DNA of 42,476 bases from JAGMXM01 sp964458325 (GTDB taxonomy: Bacteria > Verrucomicrobiota > Verrucomicrobiia > Limisphaerales > UBA1319). The translations under genes and the position numbers were made by a program. The notes under the pieces were generated by a model. The model searched no databases, was not told the origin of the DNA, and was given only the letters and a program-made list of their open reading frames with translations. The stretch's first letter is position 1; each line of letters starts with the position of its first letter. This document shows, piece after piece, positions 32,092 through 41,700 of this stretch. The stretch covers positions 1 through 42,476 of the forward strand of contig CAYWIM010000034.1 of the NCBI GenBank assembly GCA_964458325.1, read 5' to 3'.

Positions 32092-33828
32092 CTAGGATCC
32101 CGATTCGAGCGGGAACACTTTGACCTCGACCCGCCGGTTGCGCTTGTTGTGCTCGGGATTGCTCGGATCGGTGCTGTTCGCCATCGGATTGTCCCATCCG
32201 TTGCCCACGACCTTGAACTTGTTCGGATCGAAGCTGAACTTCTCCATGATCGCGCGGCGCACCGCATCCGCGCGGTCGTAAGAGAGCTGGCGCACGAGGT
32301 CGGCAGGCACGATGCCTCTCCGGCTGGCGTCGGTGTTGCCCTCGATGATGATGTAGGCGTTGCCATAGCGCCCCGCCAGCTTGCCGATCTCATCGAGCGT
32401 CGCCGGGATCGTGTTGTCATACTCGGGATTGAGGGCGGACTTGTTCGGCTCGAAGGAGATCATGACCGCCTTGGTGAGCACCTGCCCGGGGCCAGCCTCG
32501 GCGCTCAGATTCCTCAGCGCGTCGGGCTTGAACGTGGGCTGCGACAGGTCCTTGACATCGCGGTATTCCTCCGCCAGCGCAGCCAAAATGTTGCCCGCTT
32601 TGACTTTCGCGGCCGAGACCGTGCTCGGGATCGTCCCCAGCGATTGGTAAATCGTGGACGCGCTGTTCCAGACCACCTCGAAATTCGCCGGATTGAACGG
32701 ATCCAGGAAGAACTTCGCGTTCTCGCGGTAGTTGGTGAGGTGCGCATCCCCTTCCGTGACACCCCCGTCCTTGCCAACCATCGCCTCGCAATCCTCGACC
32801 GGGATCTTGAACGCCGTGGATAGGGCTCGAGCCGCGTTCTTGGGATCCTTGCGGACCATGTCCATGCCCTCGAAAATGCCGCGCACCAGGCCGGTCACGA
32901 TCTCCGGGTGATCGCGGAAGAAATCGTTCCGCACCGCCCAGACGTCGGCGATCAAATGGTTGGCAGTGCCGGTCGTGACCACCAGGCGCGAGCCGGGCAT
33001 CTTCTCCGAGACCATGTAAATGTCCGGCGCCCAGCCGACAAACGCGTTGAAGCTGGGATCGGTCACGAAGATCTTCGCCGCCGAAGGCGCGTCCGCCGCC
33101 CAGCGAAAATCGATGTCGCCCGGGTCAATGCCTGCGTCCACGAGCAAGGACATGATCAAATAATGGCTCGGCGAGTTTTGGGCGAGCACCACCTTCTTCT
33201 TGATGCCTCCAGCCGCCCGGAAATCGTTGATGCTGCGAATGTCCCCTCGCGAGACGATGCCGTCGCCGCCCGCCGACCAATCGATCTGCTGGCACACCAC
33301 CGGAACCGTGCGGCTGTCCTTCACCAGCTCCGGCGCGAAAAGGGCGATCATGTCGAGCGTGCCCCACAGGATATGGCTGCGGCCGCTGGCAAACAGGTCG
33401 CGCGCCTTGACGGGATCATCCACCACGCTCAGCCGGACGTAAAATCCGTGCTTCTTCGCAAACACGCTCTGATCGTTCGGCTCCATCCCCGCGTTGGCCA
33501 TTATAATGGGCGCCCAGCCCGGCCAGACGTTCATCGGGAACTCGACCACCAGTTTGCCATCCTTCATGGTCTTGGCATAATCGCTCACGCCGGTCACGGC
33601 GGGAATGCCGCTCCGCTCCACCAAAGAGGCGACGTTCGTGCCGATCAACAACGGGATGTCGGCGGGCGTTTCACGCGCCGCCTGCACTGCCTTGCGCACT
33701 TCGTCCACGTTCACCGACCGCACCTCCGGACGGCTCCGCGGGGCGATACTGTCCCACCAGCGCCATGCGCCAAAGCCGACGATGGCCAGAAGCAGAATGG
33801 TTACTATAGCTTTGCCTCGTGCTGTCAT
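32092..33828 (-). CDS. Membrane-anchored ABC substrate-binding domain fused to an OmpA-like peptidoglycan-binding domain
   Basis: 578 residues from the ATG at 33828; the longer frame upstream overlaps the VWA gene and is not supported. Residues 7-24 (AIVTILLLAIVGFGAWRWW) are a hydrophobic anchor without a clear cleavage site. Residues about 55-400 form an NMT1/SsuA-like solute-binding domain: FPMNVWPGWAPIIMANAG, SHILWGTLDMIALFAPEL, VVLAQNSPSHYLIMSLL and WAVRNDFFRDHPEIVTGLV. Residues about 450-575 are an OmpA C-terminal domain: VMISFEPNKSALNPEY, YIIIEGNTDAS (ligand-binding aspartate) and HNKRNRRVEVKVF (ligand-binding arginine), which normally grips diaminopimelate in peptidoglycan. The receptor would thus span from inner membrane to cell wall. 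It starts 13 bases after the VWA stop and is followed by permease and ATPase genes. SBP-OmpA fusions annotated as phosphate-binding exist in other bacteria as far as I recall; the substrate here is not known. Confidence 0.88.
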   Translation of the reverse strand: MTARGKAIVTILLLAIVGFGAWRWWDSIAPRSRPEVRSVNVDEVRKAVQAARETPADIPLLIGTNVASLVERSGIPAVTGVSDYAKTMKDGKLVVEFPMNVWPGWAPIIMANAGMEPNDQSVFAKKHGFYVRLSVVDDPVKARDLFASGRSHILWGTLDMIALFAPELVKDSRTVPVVCQQIDWSAGGDGIVSRGDIRSINDFRAAGGIKKKVVLAQNSPSHYLIMSLLVDAGIDPGDIDFRWAADAPSAAKIFVTDPSFNAFVGWAPDIYMVSEKMPGSRLVVTTGTANHLIADVWAVRNDFFRDHPEIVTGLVRGIFEGMDMVRKDPKNAARALSTAFKIPVEDCEAMVGKDGGVTEGDAHLTNYRENAKFFLDPFNPANFEVVWNSASTIYQSLGTIPSTVSAAKVKAGNILAALAEEYRDVKDLSQPTFKPDALRNLSAEAGPGQVLTKAVMISFEPNKSALNPEYDNTIPATLDEIGKLAGRYGNAYIIIEGNTDASRRGIVPADLVRQLSYDRADAVRRAIMEKFSFDPNKFKVVGNGWDNPMANSTDPSNPEHNKRNRRVEVKVFPLESGS

Positions 33829-33841
33829 TTCGATTGGATGG

Positions 33842-34582
33842 TTAAGGGTTCGCCGATTGCCTCGATTCCCGTCCCGGCTTGGGATCTTCGTCCTCCAACA
33901 GGATCTTCGTTTCCAGGATAAAATCCAACTGCTTGTTGAGCTGCCTCTCGTCCGCCGCGCTGACCACGGTCGCCCCCATCGCCTTGACCGGGCCGAACAC
34001 CCCGGCGTCCACATCGAACGCGATGAAATGCACCGAGAACGGGAACTGCCTCCGCTCCGCTTCCTTCTTCAAACGGGGCAGCAAGGCTGCGGGTTGCGGC
34101 CCAGCCGTGTTGATGCCGTCCGTGATGACCAGCACGTGCTTGCGCGAAAGCGGGCTCTTGAAAACCGCCTGGGCGGCAGCGGCCATCGCATTCCCCAAAG
34201 GGGTGTTGCCGTTCGGATTCCGGAAACCCTGCGCAAACTCCGTGAAAGCAGCCGGATCGAAAGCCCTCATGGGAACCACCGCCTTCGCGCCTTCCCCCTG
34301 GAACGTGAACAACGCGGCCTGGATGGCTCGCGCCGCGCCGTCCGATCGGTTCGTTGCGAATTCCTGCACCTGCCGGGTTAGAGCCAGCAGCGCGCGATTC
34401 GCGATCTCGAACTTGGGGGATTGCCGGCCCTGGGCGTCCCTGACCGTTTCACGCATGCTGCCGGACGTGTCGTAGACGATGGCCAGCGCAACGCCCTCGA
34501 CGGTCTCGGCGGAGAAGCAAGGCGCGGCCCCTCCCAGGACAAGGCAGGCCGCCAGCACGGCTGCGGGATAAGTCCTTTTCAT
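33842..34582 (-). CDS. Periplasmic von Willebrand factor A domain protein
   Basis: 246 residues from the ATG at 34582 (an ATG at 34588 is also possible). The signal peptide MKRTYPAAVLAACLVLGGAA is followed by probable cleavage near CFSA-E. The cysteine before the site does not form a proper lipobox. The VWA fold has a complete metal-ion-dependent adhesion site: VYDTSGSM (D38, S40, S42), threonine 127 in GNTPLG and aspartate 155 in LVITDGIN. Such domains bind partner proteins through a divalent metal. There is no membrane segment at the C-terminus, so the product is a soluble periplasmic partner. It heads the four-gene cassette, 13 bases before the SBP-OmpA gene, and the likely partner is that receptor. 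No confident promoter was identified upstream. Confidence 0.88.
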   Translation of the reverse strand: MKRTYPAAVLAACLVLGGAAPCFSAETVEGVALAIVYDTSGSMRETVRDAQGRQSPKFEIANRALLALTRQVQEFATNRSDGAARAIQAALFTFQGEGAKAVVPMRAFDPAAFTEFAQGFRNPNGNTPLGNAMAAAAQAVFKSPLSRKHVLVITDGINTAGPQPAALLPRLKKEAERRQFPFSVHFIAFDVDAGVFGPVKAMGATVVSAADERQLNKQLDFILETKILLEDEDPKPGRESRQSANP

Positions 34583-34687
34583 AATCATTCGCTTGATCGA
34601 TGGCATCCTCATGCCAGGATGCGGAACCGATCCTGGCCATGAATTCATCGCATGCCCATTTATGCCCCCAGCCCGCGAATTTTGCAT

Positions 34688-34712
34688 CTACAAAAAGCAG
34701 CGCTCTTTGTAG
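34688..34712 (-). terminator. Hairpin after the amidase gene, possible terminator
   Basis: CTACAAA at 34688-34694 pairs with TTTGTAG at 34706-34712, and the stem can extend inward through AGC/GCT with one mismatch, leaving a three-base loop. It lies about 32 bases past the amidase stop and ahead of the VWA cassette, so it could separate the two transcription units. No long T-run follows on the minus strand, so termination efficiency is uncertain. Confidence 0.45.
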
Positions 34713-34743
34713 CCCCGAATCTCTTGCGATGATCCGGGACAGC

Positions 34744-35781
34744 CTACCGCGATATCCGAGCGCCCCTCGATGCGCCCATCTGCCGCCGGGCTTGCTCCAC
34801 CACCCGGTCCCATTGGAAAGCCGGGCCCGGATCCACCTTGTTGGTCTGAATGTGGAAATGCCCCAATAATCCCTGGTAGCGGCCCAAGGCCTCGTCATCC
34901 AGCTTCAGCCCAGCCAGATCCCCCGTGGCGTCTCGCGGATAATCACAACGGATTTTCGGAAAGATCCGGCACAAGGCCGCGGTCAGCCGCACCAGCGACT
35001 CGTATTGCTCGGGCGTCAGGTCATATTGCACCAGTTCCTTGCCTTGGATCGTGCCCGCGACCGGCTGGGGCCGCGCGGGCCGCCCCACAAATCCCGGAGT
35101 GCGAATCCCCGGGTCCCCCAGCCGGGCAGGAAACACCAGCCGCACCCTGCCGTCCGCCTCCGGCTCATACCAGTCCGCCAATGGATTGCGCCCGCCAGCC
35201 GGGTAGGCCCCGATGTTGGCAATCTCGATCCCGACCGAACGCGTGTTCGATGTTGTCGCGTGCCAGGCGCGCTCTTTGAGGTCCAGCGTCTGGTAGATCG
35301 TCCCATCCACGTCGAGCAAGAAATGCACGCTCAGACCGCGCATGTCGTGCAGCACCTGGAAACATCGGCGGCTGGTCCCGCACGCGTCATAGTGGATGAC
35401 GAACTGATCCACCACCTCGCGCAGCGTCGTCAGGTCCCATCCCCCGCCCCGCACCCGCTCGAGTTGCTCGGGGGTCAGGGGCTCGCGCCGCATCCCGTAT
35501 CGATTGGGCGAGGTCAGATACTTGACCTTGAGCCGCGATGCCTCCCAGTCGGCTTCCTCGAACGGGCTGAACCGCCGCTCGACCCGATAGGCGTCGTACC
35601 CTCCCGGGTCCATCCAGAGCACCACCGGGGCGCCGGTGTGCACAAATTCACCCGCCACAACGATCTCGTCCCCCTGGCGCGGAACAAAGCCCCGGGACCG
35701 CGGCATGCTGCAACACCCCGCCAGACCGAGCATGAGCCCGCCCATCGCCACAACCGCCATCCATCGCGTCAGTGATCGCAT
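34744..35781 (-). CDS. Lipoprotein N-acetylmuramoyl-L-alanine amidase (Amidase_2/AmiD-like)
   Basis: 345 residues. The ATG at 35781 is chosen over a GTG at 35790 because TGAGGAG ends nine bases upstream of the ATG but directly abuts the GTG. A lipobox (GLAGC, cysteine 23) makes it a lipoprotein. The Amidase_2 zinc site is visible: H130 in QFVIHYDACG, H308 in LGHFH and D318 in NKVDPGPAF, plus the conserved WHATTSNTRSVGIEIANIG strand. The enzyme cuts the amide between N-acetylmuramic acid and the stem peptide in cell-wall turnover or recycling. An N-terminal segment of about 90 residues (25-115) precedes the catalytic domain and is not assigned. It lies 17 bases after the giant repeat protein gene and is probably co-transcribed with it. 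Confidence 0.9.
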   Translation of the reverse strand: MRSLTRWMAVVAMGGLMLGLAGCCSMPRSRGFVPRQGDEIVVAGEFVHTGAPVVLWMDPGGYDAYRVERRFSPFEEADWEASRLKVKYLTSPNRYGMRREPLTPEQLERVRGGGWDLTTLREVVDQFVIHYDACGTSRRCFQVLHDMRGLSVHFLLDVDGTIYQTLDLKERAWHATTSNTRSVGIEIANIGAYPAGGRNPLADWYEPEADGRVRLVFPARLGDPGIRTPGFVGRPARPQPVAGTIQGKELVQYDLTPEQYESLVRLTAALCRIFPKIRCDYPRDATGDLAGLKLDDEALGRYQGLLGHFHIQTNKVDPGPAFQWDRVVEQARRQMGASRGARISR

Positions 35782-35798
35782 GGTGAACACTCCTCATT

Positions 35799-38700
35799 TC
35801 ATGGGCAGGCAGCCCGGTAGAACCGCCGCTTCGATCCGGCGGGCATGGTTTCCGTAAACAGCAGATCGCCAGCGCCGGCATCGACGGTTCGGACGGTGGT
35901 CCAATGGATCCAATCCTCCGTGGCTTCGATGCGGTAGCTGCGGTGAGCGGGGCCGGCCACCTGGAACTGGAATGTGCCGCCCGGCAGGCTCTTGGGGGCG
36001 CTCAACCGGATTGTGACGGCGTCGGACACGGTTGGATTGGTGTTCCCCTGAAACTCCTGGAGATTGCTCAAGTCGTCGTCATCGGGATCATCGCCTGGCA
36101 GGGCGCTGAGATCGCCGAAGTAGAAGCGTTCCCAGGTGTCGGGGAGCCCGTCTTCATCCTCGTCCTCCGTATTGGCGTTGCGGCCATCCAACGCGATCGC
36201 CCACGGCTGAGCGACATCGGAGGTGTTGGTCACCAGCAGAAAATAGGATTGGCCGGGCTGCCAGGGCCAGGTGGTCCGATCAAGCACCTGCTTGAGCACG
36301 CTATCCGCGCCCGCGCTTTGGTAATGCGTGGCCGGCGGCTTGGGCACGGTCCCCTGCTCGATGTGCAACACCACCGAGTCGGCATGGGTCGAAAAGCTTC
36401 GCCAGCGCGTGCCGTCGTCGGGGACGTCGACACGGTAGAGCGCCTGGCCGAGGGGCGGGATTTGCATGGACGCATTTCCGCCATAGAAAGCAATGGCGCC
36501 TTGCAGATCGAGCGATCCGCTGGCGGCGGAGCTGACGGAAAAGGATGCGTCCGTGACCGCCTTGAACCCGACATAATACGTGGCGCCGGGGCGCACGGGC
36601 GGCGTGGTCAGCGTGTGGACGCCTGGCTCGTCATATCTCGGATACGGGCCGGTATTTTTGCGGTCATTGGACCAATCGACATCGGCCGAGCTCACCAGAG
36701 CGTTGCCACTAATGCCGGGCGGGACGGTGTCGCGAATCATCATCACGACATCGCCCGATTGCTGGCTGAAGGTCAACCGCCATTGAGCGGGTGCGGCGAG
36801 AGGGATCTCGACGCGATAGTAGCGCCAGTCGCCCGCCGCCAGCACCTGGTTGGTGAACGATCCACCATCGAGATCCATGGGCTGGACCTGTCCGATCGAG
36901 AACTTCAGCCGGTAGCGGACATTCGAATCGCCGGCGGCTTGGACCGCGAGATACCACAGACCTGGAGGCAGCTCGGTTTCCAACTGGCCCTGGATCGGAA
37001 CGAAGTTGCCGTATTCAGTCTCGGTTCCGGTCAGCACGCGGTCATAGATGCCGGTGGTGAACCAGCCGATCTGCCCATGCGATCGCGTGGGCGGATTGCC
37101 CGCACGGGTATACAGATCCGGATTGCCACTGATCGCCTGGAGCTGGACGCGAAGGAGCCCAGCGTTGTTCGTGGGCACCTGGACGGCATAATAGTGGTAA
37201 TCGCCTTGCGCAAGGTCGATGCCCAGGTCGCTGGGCAGCGGCTCGATCGGCTGACCCGCGGTATCGACGCCGCTGTCGCCGAACTCGGGCGGTGTCACGC
37301 CGGGCGTGGCGATGGCTTGCCCGATGGCGGGCATGGTCCAGGGCGGCCGCTCCAGCGCAAGAGGCCGGCTGGTGAGCGTGTATTCCGTGTGGCCTTGCCC
37401 GCGCACCTCGACATACCAGATGCCTGGCGCCAGCAAAGGCGCCACGATGTTGGCCATGTTCGAGTCGAATGCGGTCATGTCCGGCGCGCCGTCCGCCGGC
37501 AGGCCGTCCTTCCGTGCCCGCACCAAGGGGGCGCCTTGCGTCTGCGCCAGATCCAATTGCCAGCCGATGATCGGCGTCCCGCCGAGATCGGCAGGCACGG
37601 CGACCCGATAGAAAGCGCTCTGTCCGTCCGCCAGCGTGCCCGAGGCAGTGTGGCTCAGGCCGTTGGTGTTCTGCGTTTCCGAGAAATTGAGAGAGGGCAG
37701 CGCCTGGCTCCGAATCCGAAGCGTGTAGGTTGCATCGGAGAATTGGCTGGCTGCGTCCGCTAACGCATTGACAATCAGGCTGTATTTCCCCGGCGCCGGA
37801 TTGGGCAGCGTGATCAGATCGTCGCCGTTGACCGTGAGCGCATCGCCGCCCTCTGCGCCATAAGAACTCCAGGCATTCGCGATGGGAAGGCGATCGCCCG
37901 CGCACAAGCTCATGGCGGGATGACCGACCTGATCTTCGAGACGCAGCTCGACGTTGAGCGCTCCCTCAGGGACAGCAAACTGGTACGCCTGCAGATCGCC
38001 GCCTTCGAGAGCGCCCGCCTGCACTATATCGACCGCGCCCGCGGCGCCGAGGTCCATCACGGGCAGCGGTCCGATGCTCGTCAGTTGGCACTGGCTGCTG
38101 TCCGATCCGATCTTGTCGCCGTCTGGGTTGATGCCGCCGCTGATCACGGCCAGGTAATGAGCGCCGGCGATCAGATTGGACTGGCCCGCGGCGGGCAAAA
38201 GCGTGAAATGCTCAGTGCCGGATTTCTCGATCAGTTTCCCGCCCGACCACGTGGTGACACTCGAACCGGCTCCGCAGTCCACGTTCGGAAGGAGGTCCTT
38301 TTGCGCCACCAGACAGACCTCGCCACGGACCGCTTCGAGTCTGACTTTCCAACTGGGAGCGTTCTCGGGCACATCCACGCGATAGTAAGCGGCCTCGCCC
38401 GCGCCCAGAGTGTTCTGGACGGCCGTGCCGCCCGCGAAGGCGAGCGTTGGGACCCGGATGCTGCGGTTGGCCCCAATGCCGCGGCTGAGGATGGAATAGC
38501 TGGCAGGTGTTTCGCCCCCGTTGTGGACACCGACGTAGTATGTGCCTGGTTCGAGAGGATATCCCATGCCCACTCCGAACACCTGGCCATACCGCAGGGT
38601 CCCGTCCGGCCAGGCAGCGTAAGAAGCCCACTCTTTCGAGACCGAGTATTGGAACCCGCTGGGCCAGTTCGTCTGGTTGAGATTCAAACCGGGCGCATCG

Positions 38701-41700
38701 AGAACATCGGGCAAAAGATCCCGGCGCATATACAACTGCGCTCGGCCACCGGCGACGTTGGTGAGCCGCAAATCCCAGCCCAGGCAATCCGCGGGCGCCT
38801 CGACACGGAAAAACCGCCAGGCAGTCGCCTCCTGGTTGGTGACCTGTTGGATGCCGCCGTCAAAGTCCAGCGGAGCGAACTCGACCCGATGCACCCGAAT
38901 CGTGCAGGTTGCGTCCGGCCACTCCGGGCCGAAGGGCGTTCCCTTGACAATCAGACTGAATGTGCCGGGAGGGGGATTGGCGACGGTGATCGGCAGGCCG
39001 GTCGTGCCAATCCATTGGTATGGCTCGCCCCCTTCCGCCCCGTAATCGTTGAGGTCCCAGAAGTCGAATGCCCGCGGCAGGCTCGAGCCGGCGCGGAGCG
39101 CAAAGACCGGATCGCCCACGCGATCTTCCAATCGGACTTCGATGCTCGGCGTCCCCGCGGGGACGGTGAACTGAAAGGCCTTGACCTCGCCCCCTTCCAC
39201 TGCGTCCGCTCGAGTCAGGTCCGCGGCGCTCAATGCGCCCAGACCCACCACGGGCAACACCCCTCCGCTCTCCAATCGAGCCGTCACATTTCCAGATCCT
39301 ATGGCGGGCGGAACCGGGTTTTGTCCTTCGCTCACTACCGCGAAAAAGTAATCCCCGGGCGGCAGCAGCGTTTCACCCGGCGACGGGAACATCGCAAAAT
39401 GCTCGGCGCCCGGTTTTTGCATCTTCTTGCCGCCTTTGAGCCCAAGGACGGAATACTCGTACGAACAGGCCATGCTCGGCAGGCACGATTTCTGTGCGGC
39501 CAACATCGTTTCACCGGAAGCCGTTGTGAGTTTGACCTTCCAACTGGGGGCATTGGAGGGAACAGTGACGCGGAAGTAGGCGGCCTCGCCCGCCGCCAAG
39601 GCGTTGACATCGTATGCGCCGCCCGCAAAAGGCAAGGTCTCGACCGGGATAGCGTAGCTGGGGCCAATTCCGCGGCTCCAGAGGGTGTAATTGGCGTCGG
39701 TGCTTCCGCCATTGAGGATCCCCACATAATACGTGCCTGGTTCGAGCGGACAGCCCATGCCCACCGCCAGGGTCCGATAGAGCCGCGAGCTGCCATCCGG
39801 ATTCTGGCTGTAGCCGGTCCAATCGGAGCTGACGATCCACTGGGCGCCGCTGGGCCACTGGCCTCCGTCCGGACCCGGGATTTCGCCGTACACCGGCAAG
39901 AGATCGCGGCGGACGAAGAGCAATGGATCGCCGGCGTCGGGTTCGATCACCCGCAGGTCCCACCCGAGGGCGTCGGGCGGGACGTCGATGCGGAAGAATC
40001 GCCACGTGCCAGCCAGATGGCTGGCGACGGCCGTGCGGCTGGCGTCGAAACCGGCTGCCAGCGCGGATCCGCTATGCAATCGAATGGTGTAGGAGGCATC
40101 CGGATAATCCCATCCGTCGGCGATCGCTTTGACGATCAGGCTGTACGTGCCCGGCGCAGGATTGGCCAGCGTGATCAGCTGGAGGTGAGTCGACGAGGAG
40201 TATGTGCCTCCATCGCATCCATAATCCCCCAACAGACTGAAATTTCCTCGCGTTTGCGGAAGAGAGGCGCCGGGCGTCAGCGCCATTGCTGGATTGCCCG
40301 TGCGGTTGTCGAGCCACACCTCGACCAGCGGCAGTCCGGCGGGGACCTCGAACCGATAGGCCTTGACCTCGCCGCCCTCGAGCGTGTCCGCGCGTGTCAG
40401 ATCCGCCGTTCCCACCGTGCCGAGGCTCGCGATGGGGATCGAGCCGGAGCTTTCGATGATGTAGCCGCTTCCGTTGGCGGCATCACTGGCGACGCCGAGG
40501 TAGTAGGTTCCGGCGGGCAATTGCGCTTGCGTTTCAAACCACCGGGCCTGCAGGAGCATATGTTCATTGCCCGGCTTCTCCAGGAGCCGGCCCGGCACGC
40601 TGAAGACGCTCGCGTTCCCGCCCCCCGCCGTGTTCCCTGGCAACTGGTCTTTGAGAACCAATAAACGCACATCTTCGGCCAGCGCGGTCACCTTCACCTT
40701 CCAGGTCACCTGCCCGCTGGGGATGCTCACGGCATAATAATCCACCTTGGGCGCAACGAGGCTGGTGTTGGTGAAGGATCCCCCTGCGAAATCGAGCGGC
40801 CGGGCCGTGAGATGCTCGGTGACCAGGCGGAACGCATCGAGCGGCTGGCGCGGATTGTAGACGCCGACGTACCAGATGTCGGCCTGGTGGCCGGGCTCCT
40901 GGAGGAAATTCACGCCCGAGGCATCCACGTGACCGCCGATCGCATAATCCGGGGTTTCCATGAAACGATAGTTCCATCGGCCCGGGACCGCGTTCCGGCG
41001 GATCGCGATCTCGGTGTCCGGAGGCGCGTTCTCCAGATACAGGTGCCAGCCGAGCGAGCCCAGTTGCTCGTTGATGTCGGACACGGTGAAAAACCGCCAG
41101 CCCACGCGATTCGTTTCGGTGTTCAGGACCGATCCCACGTAATGGATGGGATCGATGGCAGGATTGCCGTTCTGGAGCCGAAACTCGAACGGTCCCGTGC
41201 CATAGACCGTGATGTAGAACGTTCCGTCGCTCAGCGTCGGCGGCACCAGGGTCAGGCTGTCAATGACACCGCCCCCGACCTCGCTCATCGCGTCGTTATG
41301 ATACTCGTTGGGGACTTTCTCGCGCCGAACCGCGAGGTTCGGGTTTCCGGAGACCGGAACGACATCGACCTGCCAGGCAATCTGTTCGACGGGCACCTGC
41401 ACTCGATACGTGGCGTAGCCGAAACCCGTGAGCGTGATCGGGGCGTTCGTAAAGTTGAAAGGAACATCGGCGACCGCATGCTGGCCCGAGCTCAGCTCGA
41501 TCATCGCGCCCGGCTCGCCTTCCACACCGATGAAGTAGGATCCGTCGAACGTCGCGGTGTCGATATAATCCGGCACGACCAGCATCTGCCCTGCCTGCTG
41601 CAGATCGAAAGCGTTGATGCGCGGCACGGGCGCGGCCGATTTTTGCACGTAGAGAGCGGCCGGATTGCCGTTGAGCCAAAGCCGCCACGCCAGGGTGTCG

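Noticed and set aside
33829..34014. Upstream extension of the SBP-OmpA gene
   Set aside because: It reads the VWA gene in a wrong frame (Arg/Trp/Ser-rich); the hydrophobic anchor directly follows the ATG at 33828.
30180..34582. Naming the cassette as a taurine, nitrate or phosphate importer with gene symbols
   Set aside because: The ATPase and permease only indicate the broad family; ligand-binding residues of the receptor cannot be matched to a substrate by eye.
37500..40439. The coding repeats considered as a CRISPR or non-coding satellite array
   Set aside because: The period is about 1.19 kb, copies are diverged and the reading frame is kept throughout, so they are protein repeats.
37920..40664. 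A 914-codon plus-strand open frame inside the giant PPC-like gene, and similar ones at 35904-37763 and 40812-42254
   Set aside because: Antisense shadows of the repeat protein; composition is arginine-rich and no family is recognisable, while the minus-strand frame has a signal peptide and repeat logic.
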